Shown: one piece after another, positions 10,421 through 19,019 of the stretch | How the letters are laid out: each line of letters starts with the position of its first letter | How positions within the stretch are numbered: position 1 is the stretch's first letter | Program-made: the position numbers and the translations under genes | Notes under the pieces: model-generated | Database searches by the model: none | What the model was told of the DNA's origin: nothing | What the model saw: the letters and a program-made list of their open reading frames with translations, nothing else | Assembly (NCBI RefSeq): GCF_049800835.1 | Contig: NZ_JBNAFU010000001.1 | Coordinates: forward strand, 1,441,347 to 1,505,346 | Origin: Dinoroseobacter sp049800835 | Lineage (GTDB): Bacteria; Pseudomonadota; Alphaproteobacteria; Rhodobacterales; Rhodobacteraceae | DNA length: 64,000 nucleotides | Direction of reading: 5' to 3'

Positions 10421-11053
10421 ATGCAGCAAGGCGCACCGGAATTCGCGCAGCTTTGGCCAACGACCCTGATGCGCCATGCCTTGCCCGGCGCGGCGCAGGC
10501 CAACCCGGTTCTGGCGGATGTGATCGGCCAGATGGATGCTGCAAAGTCAGACATGACGACCGATTACCTGTCGGGAGATTTCCTGTCCCATCCGCACCCT
10601 GCCATTGCCTGGCTGAAGGCCTGTCTGGATCGCGCGATCCTCGATTACGCGCGGGGGACGGGGGTAACCTATGATCTGGACTGGCACGTTCAGGCGTGGC
10701 CGAACGTCAACGGGTTCGGGGATGATCACAACCTGCACAATCACCCCCACAGCTGGCTGTCGGGGACGTATTACGTGCAGGTGCCCGAAGGGGATGAGGC
10801 GCCGAAGGGCCGGTCGGATCGCACGCCCAACGCGATCAGCTTCTTCGATCCGCGCCCGCAGGCCAACATGCTGGCCATCAAGGGCGACCCGCAGGTGGAT
10901 CCCGAACACCGGATGCAGCCGAGGGGCGGAGATGTGCTGATCTGGCCGGGGTTCCTGCACCATCTGGTGCATGTGAACCTGAGCCGGACCGCACGGATCA
11001 GCGTGTCTTTCAACGTGATCCTGCGGATGAAACCGGACTACGTGCCCGACTAA
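10421..11053 (+). CDS. Putative 2OG-Fe(II) oxygenase-type protein
   Basis: The 210-residue protein resembles the TIGR02466-like putative 2OG-Fe(II) oxygenases (double-stranded beta-helix). HNLHNHPHSWLSGTYYVQVP carries candidate Fe-binding His residues, FLHHLVHVNLS supplies the distal His, and RISVSFNVIL the conserved Arg for 2-oxoglutarate. The gene starts 14 bases after pyrF with an AGGAG ribosome site, so it is probably cotranscribed. The substrate is unknown. Its stop overlaps the stop of the convergent nfeD-like gene by 4 bases. Confidence 0.75.
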   Translation: MQQGAPEFAQLWPTTLMRHALPGAAQANPVLADVIGQMDAAKSDMTTDYLSGDFLSHPHPAIAWLKACLDRAILDYARGTGVTYDLDWHVQAWPNVNGFGDDHNLHNHPHSWLSGTYYVQVPEGDEAPKGRSDRTPNAISFFDPRPQANMLAIKGDPQVDPEHRMQPRGGDVLIWPGFLHHLVHVNLSRTARISVSFNVILRMKPDYVPD

Positions 11054-11334
11054 TCCTCGTTGATGTCCCGGTCGAACGTCTTGACCTGTCCGGCGCGGAT
11101 GCCCAGCACTCGACGCAAGCCCAGCCAGGCAAAAAGCGACAGGATCGCGAAGGACAGGATCAGCAGCGGCAGCGACTGCGCGAACCCGGCTTCCGCCCCG
11201 CCGACGATCAGCGCCAGCCCGACAAGACCCGCGCCGATCCCGAAGCCGAGAAAAATGTAGCCCGGCACGACGACCTCGAGAATGGCGAGGATCAGCCCGG
11301 CGGCCAGCCAGACCCAGGGTTCCTGCCACAGCAT
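11050..11334 (-). CDS. Short NfeD-family membrane protein
   Basis: The 94-residue protein has transmembrane segments (WVWLAAGLILAILEVVVPGY, then a Gly-rich helix and LPLLILSFAILSLFAWLGL) typical of short NfeD proteins that pair with SPFH/stomatin partners. The C-terminal soluble OB-like domain of full NfeD is mostly absent (only GIRAGQVKTFDRDINED remains). Its ATG overlaps the stop of the SPFH gene by one base, so the pair is coupled. Such pairs act in membrane microdomain or proteostasis roles. Confidence 0.85.
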   Translation of the reverse strand: MLWQEPWVWLAAGLILAILEVVVPGYIFLGFGIGAGLVGLALIVGGAEAGFAQSLPLLILSFAILSLFAWLGLRRVLGIRAGQVKTFDRDINED

Positions 11335-12221
11335 CAGCCGCGCCCCTTGAGCATCTTGAAGGCATTGCCGAACGCCTCTACCGCGTCGGCGGGCAGAATA
11401 ACTGTCTGGGTGCCCTGCCCGTTCGCCACGCCGGTGATCGCCTCGACCTGCTTGAGCGCGACCTGATATTGCGCGGCCTCCATCCCGTTGGCCTGAATGG
11501 CCGCGGCGACGACCGAAGTGGCGTAAGCTTCGGCGTCCGCCTCCACCCGGCGGGCCTTGGCGGCCTGTTCGGCGGCATAAAGCTCGGCATCTGCGGCCAG
11601 TTCCACGGCGCGTTTTTCGCCCTCCGCAGACGTTACCGCCGCTCGGCGGGCCCGCTCGGCATTGAGCTGCTGAAGCATGGCATCGCGCGTGGCCTGATCG
11701 AGATTGACATCGAGGATCTCGGCTCGTGTCACCTCGATCCCCCAGCTGTCCACCGCGTCTGCCACGGATTCCTTGATGCGCTCGATCAGGACGTTGCGAT
11801 TGGCCTGCACCTCGTCGAGTTCCATCTTGCCGATCTCGGCCCGGACGATGCCGGCGACCGTGGTCTGAATGGCGGCGTCCACGTCGCGGATGCGGTAAAC
11901 CGTGCGCTCGGGTTCCAGAATGCGGTAGAAAACGGAGGTGTCGATCTGCACGAGCACGTTGTCAGAAGTAATCGCATCCTGCGAATTGTTCGGCAGCTGC
12001 CGCTCGAGGATGGAGACCTGATGCGCAACCCGGTCCAGAAACGGCACGATGAAGTTGATGCCCGGTCCGAGAACGGAGCGCAGGCGCCCGAAGCGTTCCA
12101 CCACGTGTTTTTCCGACTGAGGCACGATCCGAATGCCCAGAAACAGGCTGAGCAGCACCAGACCCGCCAACAGCAGGATCACGATGTTGTCGCCGACAAG
12201 ACCGATCAGAATGTCTTCCAT
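11334..12221 (-). CDS. SPFH/stomatin-like (slipin/QmcA type) protein
   Basis: The 295-residue protein has one N-terminal membrane helix (IVILLLAGLVLLSLFLGI) followed by an SPFH/band-7 domain: VPQSEKHVVERFGRL, LGPGINFIVPFLDRV, and the DITSFYRI-like segment here reading QIDTSVFYRI. A Glu/Ala-rich helix follows (RAAVTSAEGEKRAVELAADA), which oligomerises in this family. It forms large membrane-bound assemblies and usually partners with NfeD, which follows directly. The start at 12221 is chosen because the membrane helix begins right after it; the upstream frame has no supporting features. Confidence 0.92.
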   Translation of the reverse strand: MEDILIGLVGDNIVILLLAGLVLLSLFLGIRIVPQSEKHVVERFGRLRSVLGPGINFIVPFLDRVAHQVSILERQLPNNSQDAITSDNVLVQIDTSVFYRILEPERTVYRIRDVDAAIQTTVAGIVRAEIGKMELDEVQANRNVLIERIKESVADAVDSWGIEVTRAEILDVNLDQATRDAMLQQLNAERARRAAVTSAEGEKRAVELAADAELYAAEQAAKARRVEADAEAYATSVVAAAIQANGMEAAQYQVALKQVEAITGVANGQGTQTVILPADAVEAFGNAFKMLKGRG

Positions 12222-12317
12222 GGAAATGCTCCGAACCTCTTTTTTTGGAATCAGAATGGGCGTCAGCCCCCATGTGTGCAAGGGCGCAGACCGGTCTGTC
12301 ACCTACAGGGCAAGATT

Positions 12318-12354
12318 GGGGCGGCGACGTGGTTTCTGTGCACGTCGCCACCCC
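12318..12354. repeat. Inverted repeat in the SPFH / MBL divergent promoter region
   Basis: GGCGACGTG (12323-12331) and CACGTCGCC (12341-12349) are perfect complements around a 9-base spacer, extended by GGGG/CCCC beyond one mismatch. It sits between two divergently transcribed genes, where it could be an operator or a hairpin in the mRNA leader. No T-tract follows. Confidence 0.6.
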
Positions 12355-12443
12355 GGCTGTGCGGCAATGTTCCCGCGATTGCAGTGGATTTGTAGCATCC
12401 GACCGCTACCTGCGCGTAAGGGGAGAAACACGGAGGGATTCCC

Positions 12444-13361
12444 ATGTCCACACTCACACGCCGCCAAGCGCTTGCCGCAGGGGCCGCCATGCCGCTCGTG
12501 GCCGCCACCGGTGCGCCCGGCTTTGCCATGACCGAAAAGAAGGGCGCATCGAACGCGATCCACCGCCGGATCACATTGGGCGACTTCGAGATCACCACGC
12601 TTCTGGCCGGTACCGCCGTCCGTGACGAAATCCAGACGATTTTCGGCATGAATGTCAGCCCCGAGGAGTTCCAGCAGGTCAGCGACGCGAACTTCATTCC
12701 CGCTGACAAGGCGCAATTCTTCTTCACCCCGACGCTTGTGAATACCGGGTCGGAAGTTATCCTGTTCGACACCGGCCTGAACCAGGCCGGCATCACCGCC
12801 GCTCTGGCAGAGGCGGGCTACGCGCCCTCCGACATCGACACGGTCGTGATCACCCACATGCATGGCGACCATATCGGTGGCCTGATGGACGGTGATGACG
12901 AGACATTCGCCGGTGCCAGCTACGTCACAGGCGCGATTGAGCACAACCACTGGGCGGCTGCCGGAAACGAGCGGTTCGACCAGAAGGTTGCACCGCTGAA
13001 CGACAAGTTCACGTTCCTCGACGATGGCGGCTCAGTCGCCTCGGGTGTCACCGCAACAGCGGCCTTCGGGCATACGCCGGGGCACATGACTTACCGCATC
13101 GAAAGCGGTGGGCAATCCATGATGCTGATCGCTGACCTGGCCAACCATCCGGTCTGGTCGCTGGCGCGTCCCGACTGGGAAGTGCGCTTTGACATGGACA
13201 AGGCCGGCGCCGCCGCAAGCCGCCGCAACATTCTGGCGACCATCGCTGATGAACGGATGCCGATGATCGGCTATCACATGCCCTTCCCGGCGATAGGGTA
13301 TGTCGCGACACGCGGAGACGGCTTCGAGTTCGTGCCCCATTCCTACCAACTGGCGTTGTAA
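12444..13361 (+). CDS. Tat-exported metallo-beta-lactamase-fold hydrolase
   Basis: The 305-residue protein has a twin-arginine signal (LTRRQALAAG, hydrophobic stretch to about residue 28) and an MBL-fold zinc site: THMHGDHIGG (His138, His140, Asp142, His143), a downstream FGHTPGHM His and an Asp in LIADLANH. It is exported already folded with metal. The family includes lactonases (quorum-quenching type), hydrolases and others; the substrate cannot be decided. A GGAGGG ribosome site sits before the ATG. A strong hairpin follows the stop. The gene is divergent from the SPFH/NfeD pair. Confidence 0.9.
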   Translation: MSTLTRRQALAAGAAMPLVAATGAPGFAMTEKKGASNAIHRRITLGDFEITTLLAGTAVRDEIQTIFGMNVSPEEFQQVSDANFIPADKAQFFFTPTLVNTGSEVILFDTGLNQAGITAALAEAGYAPSDIDTVVITHMHGDHIGGLMDGDDETFAGASYVTGAIEHNHWAAAGNERFDQKVAPLNDKFTFLDDGGSVASGVTATAAFGHTPGHMTYRIESGGQSMMLIADLANHPVWSLARPDWEVRFDMDKAGAAASRRNILATIADERMPMIGYHMPFPAIGYVATRGDGFEFVPHSYQLAL

Positions 13362-13706
13362 CACCGTCGCCCCCTCTCTGCTGTACGCGCAGCGGAGAGG
13401 GGGCGTCCGGGACCCGTGAGTGGGCGATAGAGTGTCCCGCGCGGCGCACGTCTTCCGCATGCCGGTCCGCGCGGGTCCGTGCCGAGCGTTCAGAGCATCA
13501 GCACGTCTGGGCGGCGCCGCGCGAAGGAGGAGGGAGCGCGCGACTGTGTTCCCGCTAATGGCGCATAAATGAACTCCGTCGTTCAGTTTCGCCATACCGT
13601 AGTTACGTGACAGGGACGATCGGCAGAAATCCGCTCTTTCAAGGTGTATTTGTTTCAGGTTACTCGCCTAAAAGATGTTTTTTCTGTCTTTCCCGGAATG
13701 CACCAG
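13362..13706. other. Intergenic region with large hairpin
   Basis: This gap of about 345 bp follows the MBL gene. It begins with a 16-bp stem-loop (listed separately). The rest has no ORF with a convincing ribosome site and no tRNA. Reading frames on the minus strand across it are antisense shadows. Confidence 0.5.
13368..13405. terminator. 16-bp stem-loop after MBL gene (terminator-like, no T-tract)
   Basis: CGCCCCCTCTCTGCTG and its near-perfect complement (one G-T pair) enclose a 6-base loop, 7 bases after the stop of the MBL gene. There is no run of T after it, so it may be an I-shaped terminator or an mRNA 3' protector. Confidence 0.55.
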
Positions 13707-14096
13707 ATGACCGATCAAAGCCTCGACGCCTTTCTTTCCACGGCCCACGAGACAGTCGCCACCTTTCCCGAACCATTCCGAGAGATGGCCGCAGAGGTCG
13801 CAGTGGTGGTCAAAGACTGGCCTGCAGAGTGGATGTTGCAGGACCTCGACATCGGCGATGCCCGCGATCTGACCGGACTGTATGACGGCATCCCGTTGAC
13901 CGAGAAATCCACCTTCGATCAACCGACACAGCCCGACACCGTATGGCTGTTCCGCGAACCGATCCTGCTGGAATGGCGCGAGCGCGGGGATGTGGCGCTG
14001 CGCGACCTGATCGCCCACGTCACGGTGCACGAGTTTGCCCACCACTTCGGCTGGTCAGATGACGACATCGCTGAAATCGACCGCTGGTGGGAATAG
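13707..14096 (+). CDS. Small zincin-like metallopeptidase family protein
   Basis: The 129-residue protein ends with the zinc motif HEFAHHFG (residues 108-115), the HExxH-type signature of minimal zincins (DUF1025-like family). The N-terminus LDAFLSTAHETVATFPEPFR is characteristic of that family in alphaproteobacteria. No signal peptide is present, so it is cytoplasmic. Its substrate is not known. The start is uncertain: ATG codons at 13698 and 13707 both lack a strong ribosome site; 13707 gives the conserved-looking MTDQSLDAF. It is convergent with nadE, 5 bases apart. Confidence 0.8.
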   Translation: MTDQSLDAFLSTAHETVATFPEPFREMAAEVAVVVKDWPAEWMLQDLDIGDARDLTGLYDGIPLTEKSTFDQPTQPDTVWLFREPILLEWRERGDVALRDLIAHVTVHEFAHHFGWSDDDIAEIDRWWE

Positions 14097-14101
14097 CCCG
14101 C

Positions 14102-15775
14102 CTAGTGGTTGAGCGTGCCTGACGGGTCGCGCCAGCGGTTCACGATCGGATAGCGCCGGTCCAGCCAGAAGGCACGCTTGGTCAGGCGCGCCCCGGGGGC
14201 GGACTGATAGCGTTTGTATTCGCTGATGTAGATCAGGTGTTCCACCTTCTTGACCGTGTCCAGGTCGAACCCATCCGAGACCAGATCGGCCACCGACATC
14301 TCGTTGTCGATCAACCCTTCGAGAATGGCGTCCAGCACCTCGTAAGGCGGGAGGCTGTCTTCGTCCTTCTGATCCTCGCGCAGTTCGGCCGAGGGCGGCT
14401 TGTCGATCACGCGCGGCGGGATCACCTCGCCGGCCGGACCCATCATCCAATCGCGATGGTTGGCGTTGCGCCAGCGGCAGGTCTCGAAAACGCGGGTCTT
14501 GTAGAGGTCCTTGATCGGATTGTAGCCGCCGGCCATATCGCCATAGATCGTCGCGTACCCGACCGCGACCTCGGACTTGTTGCCGGTGGTCAGCAGCATT
14601 TCTCCGAACTTGTTGCTGAGCGCCATCAGAAGCAGCCCGCGCAACCGCGATTGCACGTTTTCCTCGGCAATTCCGGGATCGGTGCCGTTGAAGAATGGTG
14701 AAAGCGCCTCTGACACGGCAGCGCGTGGCCCCGAGATCGGCAGCGTATCCAGCTGACATCCCAGGTTGCGCGCGACGGCGGCGGCATCCTCCAGCGAGTG
14801 GTCGGAGGTGTATTCCGAGGGCAGCATCACGCAGCGCACGTTCTCGGGACCGATCGCATCGGCGGCGATAGCTGCCACGATCGCACTGTCGATCCCGCCC
14901 GACAGCCCCAACAGCACCTTGCCGAAACCCGATTTCCCCAGATAGTCGCGCAGAGACTGGACCATCACGCGGTAATCGGCTTCCCATTCGCCGGGCAAGC
15001 CTGCTTTGTCGGTCTCCGCAATTTCCCAACCCTGTGCGCCTTCGGTCAGGGTCAGGTGGGCAATCGCCTCCTCCATCGCGGGCATTTGCAAAGCCAGCCT
15101 GCCATGGCGATTGAGCGCGAAGGATGCGCCATCAAAAACCTGATCATCCTGCGCGCCCACCATGTTCAGATAGATCAACGGCAAGTCGGTCTCGACCACG
15201 CGCGCGACCATCAGGTTCAGCCGGGTTTCGTGCTTGTTGCGGTGATAGGGCGACCCGTTCGGCACCAGCAGGATCTCTGCGGCGCTTTCGGCCAGTGTCT
15301 CTGTCACATCATCGAACCACGCATCCTCGCAGATCGGTGAGCCGATGCGCAGCGGCCCGATCCGGTAAGGGCCCGACACGGCACCCGAAGAGAACACCCG
15401 TTTCTCGTCGAACACCTCGGCATTGGGCAGGTGGTGCTTGTAAGGGCGCGCCACAACCTTGCCGTCCTTAAGGATCGCGTAGGTGTTGTAGAGCGCGTCC
15501 CCGTCGATATGCGGGCACCCGATGGCGAGCGCGGGACCATCGGCACAATCGGTCGCCAGCTGGTCGAGGACCCGCTCCGCATCCGCGACGAAGGCAGGCT
15601 TCATGACCAGATCCTGTGTCTGGTATCCAGTCAGAAACATCTCCGGCAGGGCCACAAGGTCAGCCCCCGCCGCCTTGCCGGACGCCCAGGCGGCACGCGC
15701 TTTCTCGGCGTTTTGCCGCAACGCGCCCAGGGTCGGGTTCAGCTGTGCCAGGGTCAGACGAAAAATATCGCTCAT
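14102..15775 (-). CDS. nadE: Glutamine-dependent NAD+ synthetase
   Basis: The 557-residue two-domain enzyme makes NAD+ from deamido-NAD+, ATP and glutamine. The N-terminal nitrilase-type glutaminase domain has the Glu-Lys-Cys triad (Glu45 in ALPEMFLTGY, Lys113 in PYKHHLPN, Cys149 in GSPICEDAW). The C-terminal synthetase domain has the ATP pyrophosphatase P-loop LSGGIDSAIV (residues 291-300), then LLTTGNKSEVAVGY and the DLYKTRVF region. The start at 15775 matches the family N-terminus; the 40 upstream codons belong to the divergent leader region. It appears monocistronic and divergent from the MORN gene. Confidence 0.97.
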   Translation of the reverse strand: MSDIFRLTLAQLNPTLGALRQNAEKARAAWASGKAAGADLVALPEMFLTGYQTQDLVMKPAFVADAERVLDQLATDCADGPALAIGCPHIDGDALYNTYAILKDGKVVARPYKHHLPNAEVFDEKRVFSSGAVSGPYRIGPLRIGSPICEDAWFDDVTETLAESAAEILLVPNGSPYHRNKHETRLNLMVARVVETDLPLIYLNMVGAQDDQVFDGASFALNRHGRLALQMPAMEEAIAHLTLTEGAQGWEIAETDKAGLPGEWEADYRVMVQSLRDYLGKSGFGKVLLGLSGGIDSAIVAAIAADAIGPENVRCVMLPSEYTSDHSLEDAAAVARNLGCQLDTLPISGPRAAVSEALSPFFNGTDPGIAEENVQSRLRGLLLMALSNKFGEMLLTTGNKSEVAVGYATIYGDMAGGYNPIKDLYKTRVFETCRWRNANHRDWMMGPAGEVIPPRVIDKPPSAELREDQKDEDSLPPYEVLDAILEGLIDNEMSVADLVSDGFDLDTVKKVEHLIYISEYKRYQSAPGARLTKRAFWLDRRYPIVNRWRDPSGTLNH

Positions 15776-15955
15776 AAACGGTGCCTCATCGTTCTGTTGG
15801 CTATGTAACTCCCACATGGGCAGGAGGAAAGCGTGATCGGTCGGCGTCTGCCCGTGGGACCATCCGCGCGCCTTGCCCATTGCCCCCTTTGCCACCGTGA
15901 TTTAGCTTGCGACCAAAGCCGGGTGGGCAAATGGGCTAGAAACAAGGAGATCGTG

Positions 15956-17392
15956 GTGCATCGCAAGTCACGGGCAATCAGGATCGGCGCGGCAACCCTG
16001 CTGGCCGCAGCGCTGGCGACGGGCGCGCTTGCGCAGGAAGGCAACCGGATCGTCAAGCAGTTTGACGGCGGAGGCATCTACGAGGGCACCTTCCGCGATG
16101 GCAAGCAGCATGGCACGGGCACCTACACGCTGCCAAACGGCTATACCTATACCGGCGACTGGGTCGATGGCGAAATCCTCGGCCAGGGCGAGGCGCGCTT
16201 TCCAAACGGCTCGGTCTATGTGGGGGCGTTCGTCGCGGGCAAGCCCGAAGGACAGGGCCGGATCACCTTTGCCGACGGCGCGACCTATGAGGGCCAGTGG
16301 GCCGATGGCAAGATGAGCGGCGCGGGCGTGGCCAGCTATGCGGACGGGTCCCTGTATGATGGCAGCTTCGCCAATTCGCGCCACAATGGCAAAGGCGTGC
16401 TCGAAACGCCGGATGGCTACACCTATGACGGCGATTGGGTGGACGGTGCCAAGACCGGAACCGCGCGCATCACCTATGCAGACGGTTCGATCTACGAGGG
16501 CTCGGTCATCGACGGTGTGCGCGAAGGCGAAGGCACCCTGATCATGCCCGATGGCCTGGAGTATTCAGGACAGTGGGCTGCGGGCCAGTTCACCGGTGCG
16601 GGGCGACTGGTCCAGCCCAACGGCGATGTCTACGAAGGTGAGCTGGTCGATGGCCGCCGGCAGGGTACGGGCGTGATGACCTACGCCAACGGTTGGACCT
16701 ATACCGGCAGCTTCGACGACGACCTCCGCCACGGGCTCGGCACGTTCGAAGGACCGGACGGATACCGTTACGAGGGCACCTGGATCAAGGGCAAGATCGA
16801 GGGCGACGGCACGGTCAGCTACCCTGACGGGTCGGTCTACACCGGCAGCTTTGTCGACGGCACCCCCGAGGGACAGGGCAAGATCACCTATCCGGATGGC
16901 TCCACCTACGAAGGCGGCTGGGTCGCGGGCGTGATTGAGGGCGAAGGCACCGCCACCTATGCCAACGGCATCGTTTACCAGGGCAGCTTTCAGGACGCGC
17001 AGACCCACGGGCAAGGCACGATCACCTACCCCGGCGGCTATACCTACACCGGCACATGGGAGTTGGGAGAAAAGCAGGGGCAAGGCACTGCCACCTACGC
17101 CGATGGGTCAACCTATAGCGGCGGCTTCGTCGCGGGCCTGCGCGAGGGCGAAGGCACGCTCGTGCGCTCGGACGGCTTCCGCTACGAGGGTACCTGGACC
17201 GCTGGGGAGATGAATGGCATGGGCCGCGCGGTCTACACCAATGGCGATGTCTACGAGGGTATGTTCGAGAACGGACGCCGCTCTGGCCAGGGCACCCTCA
17301 GCTATATCGGGGGGCAGGTCGAAACCGGCCAGTGGGAAAACGGAGTGCTCGTCACACCGCCCGCAGCGGAGCCCGGCACACAGACCCAGTAA
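15956..17392 (+). CDS. Exported MORN-repeat protein (18 repeats)
   Basis: The 478-residue protein has an N-terminal signal (RIGAATLLAAALATGALAQ, cleavage near residue 27) and then 18 contiguous 23-residue MORN repeats (residues 42-455) plus a degenerate last unit. Each repeat runs close to YEGxWxDGxxxGxGxxxYxDG. MORN arrays form elongated beta-sheets that bind lipid or proteins; here the signal puts the array outside the cytoplasm. The second of two tandem GTG codons is chosen because AAGGAG lies 6 bases before it. Partner and role are unknown. The gene is divergent from nadE and convergent with cryB. Confidence 0.9.
   Translation: MHRKSRAIRIGAATLLAAALATGALAQEGNRIVKQFDGGGIYEGTFRDGKQHGTGTYTLPNGYTYTGDWVDGEILGQGEARFPNGSVYVGAFVAGKPEGQGRITFADGATYEGQWADGKMSGAGVASYADGSLYDGSFANSRHNGKGVLETPDGYTYDGDWVDGAKTGTARITYADGSIYEGSVIDGVREGEGTLIMPDGLEYSGQWAAGQFTGAGRLVQPNGDVYEGELVDGRRQGTGVMTYANGWTYTGSFDDDLRHGLGTFEGPDGYRYEGTWIKGKIEGDGTVSYPDGSVYTGSFVDGTPEGQGKITYPDGSTYEGGWVAGVIEGEGTATYANGIVYQGSFQDAQTHGQGTITYPGGYTYTGTWELGEKQGQGTATYADGSTYSGGFVAGLREGEGTLVRSDGFRYEGTWTAGEMNGMGRAVYTNGDVYEGMFENGRRSGQGTLSYIGGQVETGQWENGVLVTPPAAEPGTQTQ
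16079..17320 (+). repeat. 18 tandem 69-bp MORN-coding repeats
   Basis: The central part of the gene is 18 in-phase units of 69 bp (23 codons), diverged at the DNA level but keeping the Tyr-Glu-Gly and Gly-x-Gly spacing with no gaps. The absence of indels points to strong structural constraint. Confidence 0.9.
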
Positions 17393-17404
17393 CGCCGATC
17401 AAGT

Positions 17405-17436
17405 GAGGTGCCCCGCCGCAGGCCGCGGCACCCCTC
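17405..17436. terminator. Hairpin between convergent MORN and cryB genes
   Basis: GAGGTGCC and GGCACCCCTC pair around a GC-rich loop in the gap between the two convergent stops. There is no T-tract, so its action as a terminator is only suggested by position. Confidence 0.4.
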
Positions 17437-17483
17437 TGGCGTCGTCAGGGATCAGAGCGCGCGCGTCAGCGCGTGCCGCTTGT

Positions 17484-19019
17484 CTAGACCCGCGCGCCAG
17501 AGCGCAGCCGCGCAAGAAACTGCTCTGCCTCGGCCAGAACGATTTCGCGGCGATCCCCGTCCATGCGGTCGAAGGTTCGGTACATCTGCGCCATGCGTGG
17601 ATTTTTATCGAACCGGTCCCGGTGCCGGATCAGGAAATGCCAGTAAAGCAGGTTGAACGGGCACGCCCCCTCCCCGGTCTTCTGCTTGACCTTGTAGGCA
17701 CAGGTTTTGCAGTGGTTCGACATGCGGTCGATGTATGCGCCCGAAGACACATAGGGCTTTGACCCAAGCACCCCGCCATCGGCGAACTGGCTCATCCCGA
17801 TCACGTTCGGAGCCTCCACCCACTCATATGCATCTGCATAGACCGCGAGGTACCACTCGTGCACCTGATGCGGATCGACCCCGGCCAGCAAGGCAAAGTT
17901 GCCGGTGACCATCAGGCGCTGGATGTGGTGGGCATAGGCCTCGTCGCGCGTCTGCCCGATGGCCTTGGACAGACACAGCATGTCCGTATCGGCATCCCAA
18001 TAGAACGACGGCAGGTCTGCGTCATGGTCCAGAAAGTTCCGCTGCGTGTATTCGGGCCCTTCGTGGAAATAGATGCCGCGCATGTATTCGCGCCACCCGA
18101 TGATCTGACGAATAAACCCCTCCACCGCGTTCAGTGGCGCATCGCCCGCGCGGTAGGCGGCTTCTGCGGCGTCGCAGGCCTCGCGCCAGTCCAGAAGTCC
18201 GGCATTGACGTACATTGAGATCACCGCGTGATAGAGAAACCGGTTCTCCGACAGCATCGCATCCTGATAATCGCCAAACTTCGGCAGGGCGTTCTGGATG
18301 AAATGCGTGAGCGCCCGGCGCGCCTGCGCAGGCTCGGTGGCAAACCAGAACGGGCGCAGCGTGCCGAAATTGCCTCCAAACCGCTCCTCGACAAGGTTCA
18401 GGACCTCTTCGACCGTTTCATCCGGCGTGAACTGCATCGGCCCGCCGAAAGCGATGTCATCGGGGGCCGGTTTGCGGTTGTCATGGTCGTAGTTCCATTT
18501 CCCGCCCTCGGGCTTGTCGCCATCCATCAGGTAGCCAGTCTTGCGCCGCATCTCGCGGTAGAAATACTCCATCCGCAATTGTTTGCGCCCTTCGGCCCAG
18601 GTTTCGAATTCGGCGTGGCTTGCCAGGAACCGCGTGTCCGGCATCTGGTGAACGGGCACGGGGCAGTCCTCCAGCGCCGCGATAAGACGCCATTCTCCGG
18701 GCTCGGTCGCGATGACTTCCTCGGCGCCGGTGTCTTCCGCGCGGCGCAGCAACTCCCCCACGATCGAGCCGGTGTTCTGGGGATCGTCGAGGGTCGTATA
18801 GGCCACGGTCCAGCCCGCATCCCGCAGCCGTGCCGCGAATTTGCGCATGGCCGCGAACAAGAACGCGATCTTCTTGGGGTGATGCGGAACATAGGACGCC
18901 TCGTCCGCAACCTCGGCCATGACCACCGTATCTCTGCCCTTGTCGGCATGGGCAAGCGCAGCGATCTGGTCGGACAGCTGGTCCCCCAACACCAGTACGA
19001 GGCGCGGTGCCGCACTCAC
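17484..19019 (-). CDS. cryB: FeS bacterial cryptochrome/(6-4) photolyase (CryB/PhrB type)
   Basis: The 511-residue flavoprotein belongs to the photolyase-related class with a [4Fe-4S] cluster. The four cluster cysteines are visible: one in DADTDMLCLSKAIG and three in HCKTCAYKVKQKTGEGACPF, at positions matching Agrobacterium PhrB within one residue. Members repair (6-4) photoproducts with light or act as photoreceptors (RsCryB of Rhodobacter influences photosynthesis gene expression). Two GTG codons are possible; the second (19019) is chosen because it gives a GTGA overlap with the upstream SDR stop and proper spacing to GGAGG. The overlap shows coupled translation with the SDR. Confidence 0.93.
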   Translation of the reverse strand: MSAAPRLVLVLGDQLSDQIAALAHADKGRDTVVMAEVADEASYVPHHPKKIAFLFAAMRKFAARLRDAGWTVAYTTLDDPQNTGSIVGELLRRAEDTGAEEVIATEPGEWRLIAALEDCPVPVHQMPDTRFLASHAEFETWAEGRKQLRMEYFYREMRRKTGYLMDGDKPEGGKWNYDHDNRKPAPDDIAFGGPMQFTPDETVEEVLNLVEERFGGNFGTLRPFWFATEPAQARRALTHFIQNALPKFGDYQDAMLSENRFLYHAVISMYVNAGLLDWREACDAAEAAYRAGDAPLNAVEGFIRQIIGWREYMRGIYFHEGPEYTQRNFLDHDADLPSFYWDADTDMLCLSKAIGQTRDEAYAHHIQRLMVTGNFALLAGVDPHQVHEWYLAVYADAYEWVEAPNVIGMSQFADGGVLGSKPYVSSGAYIDRMSNHCKTCAYKVKQKTGEGACPFNLLYWHFLIRHRDRFDKNPRMAQMYRTFDRMDGDRREIVLAEAEQFLARLRSGARV

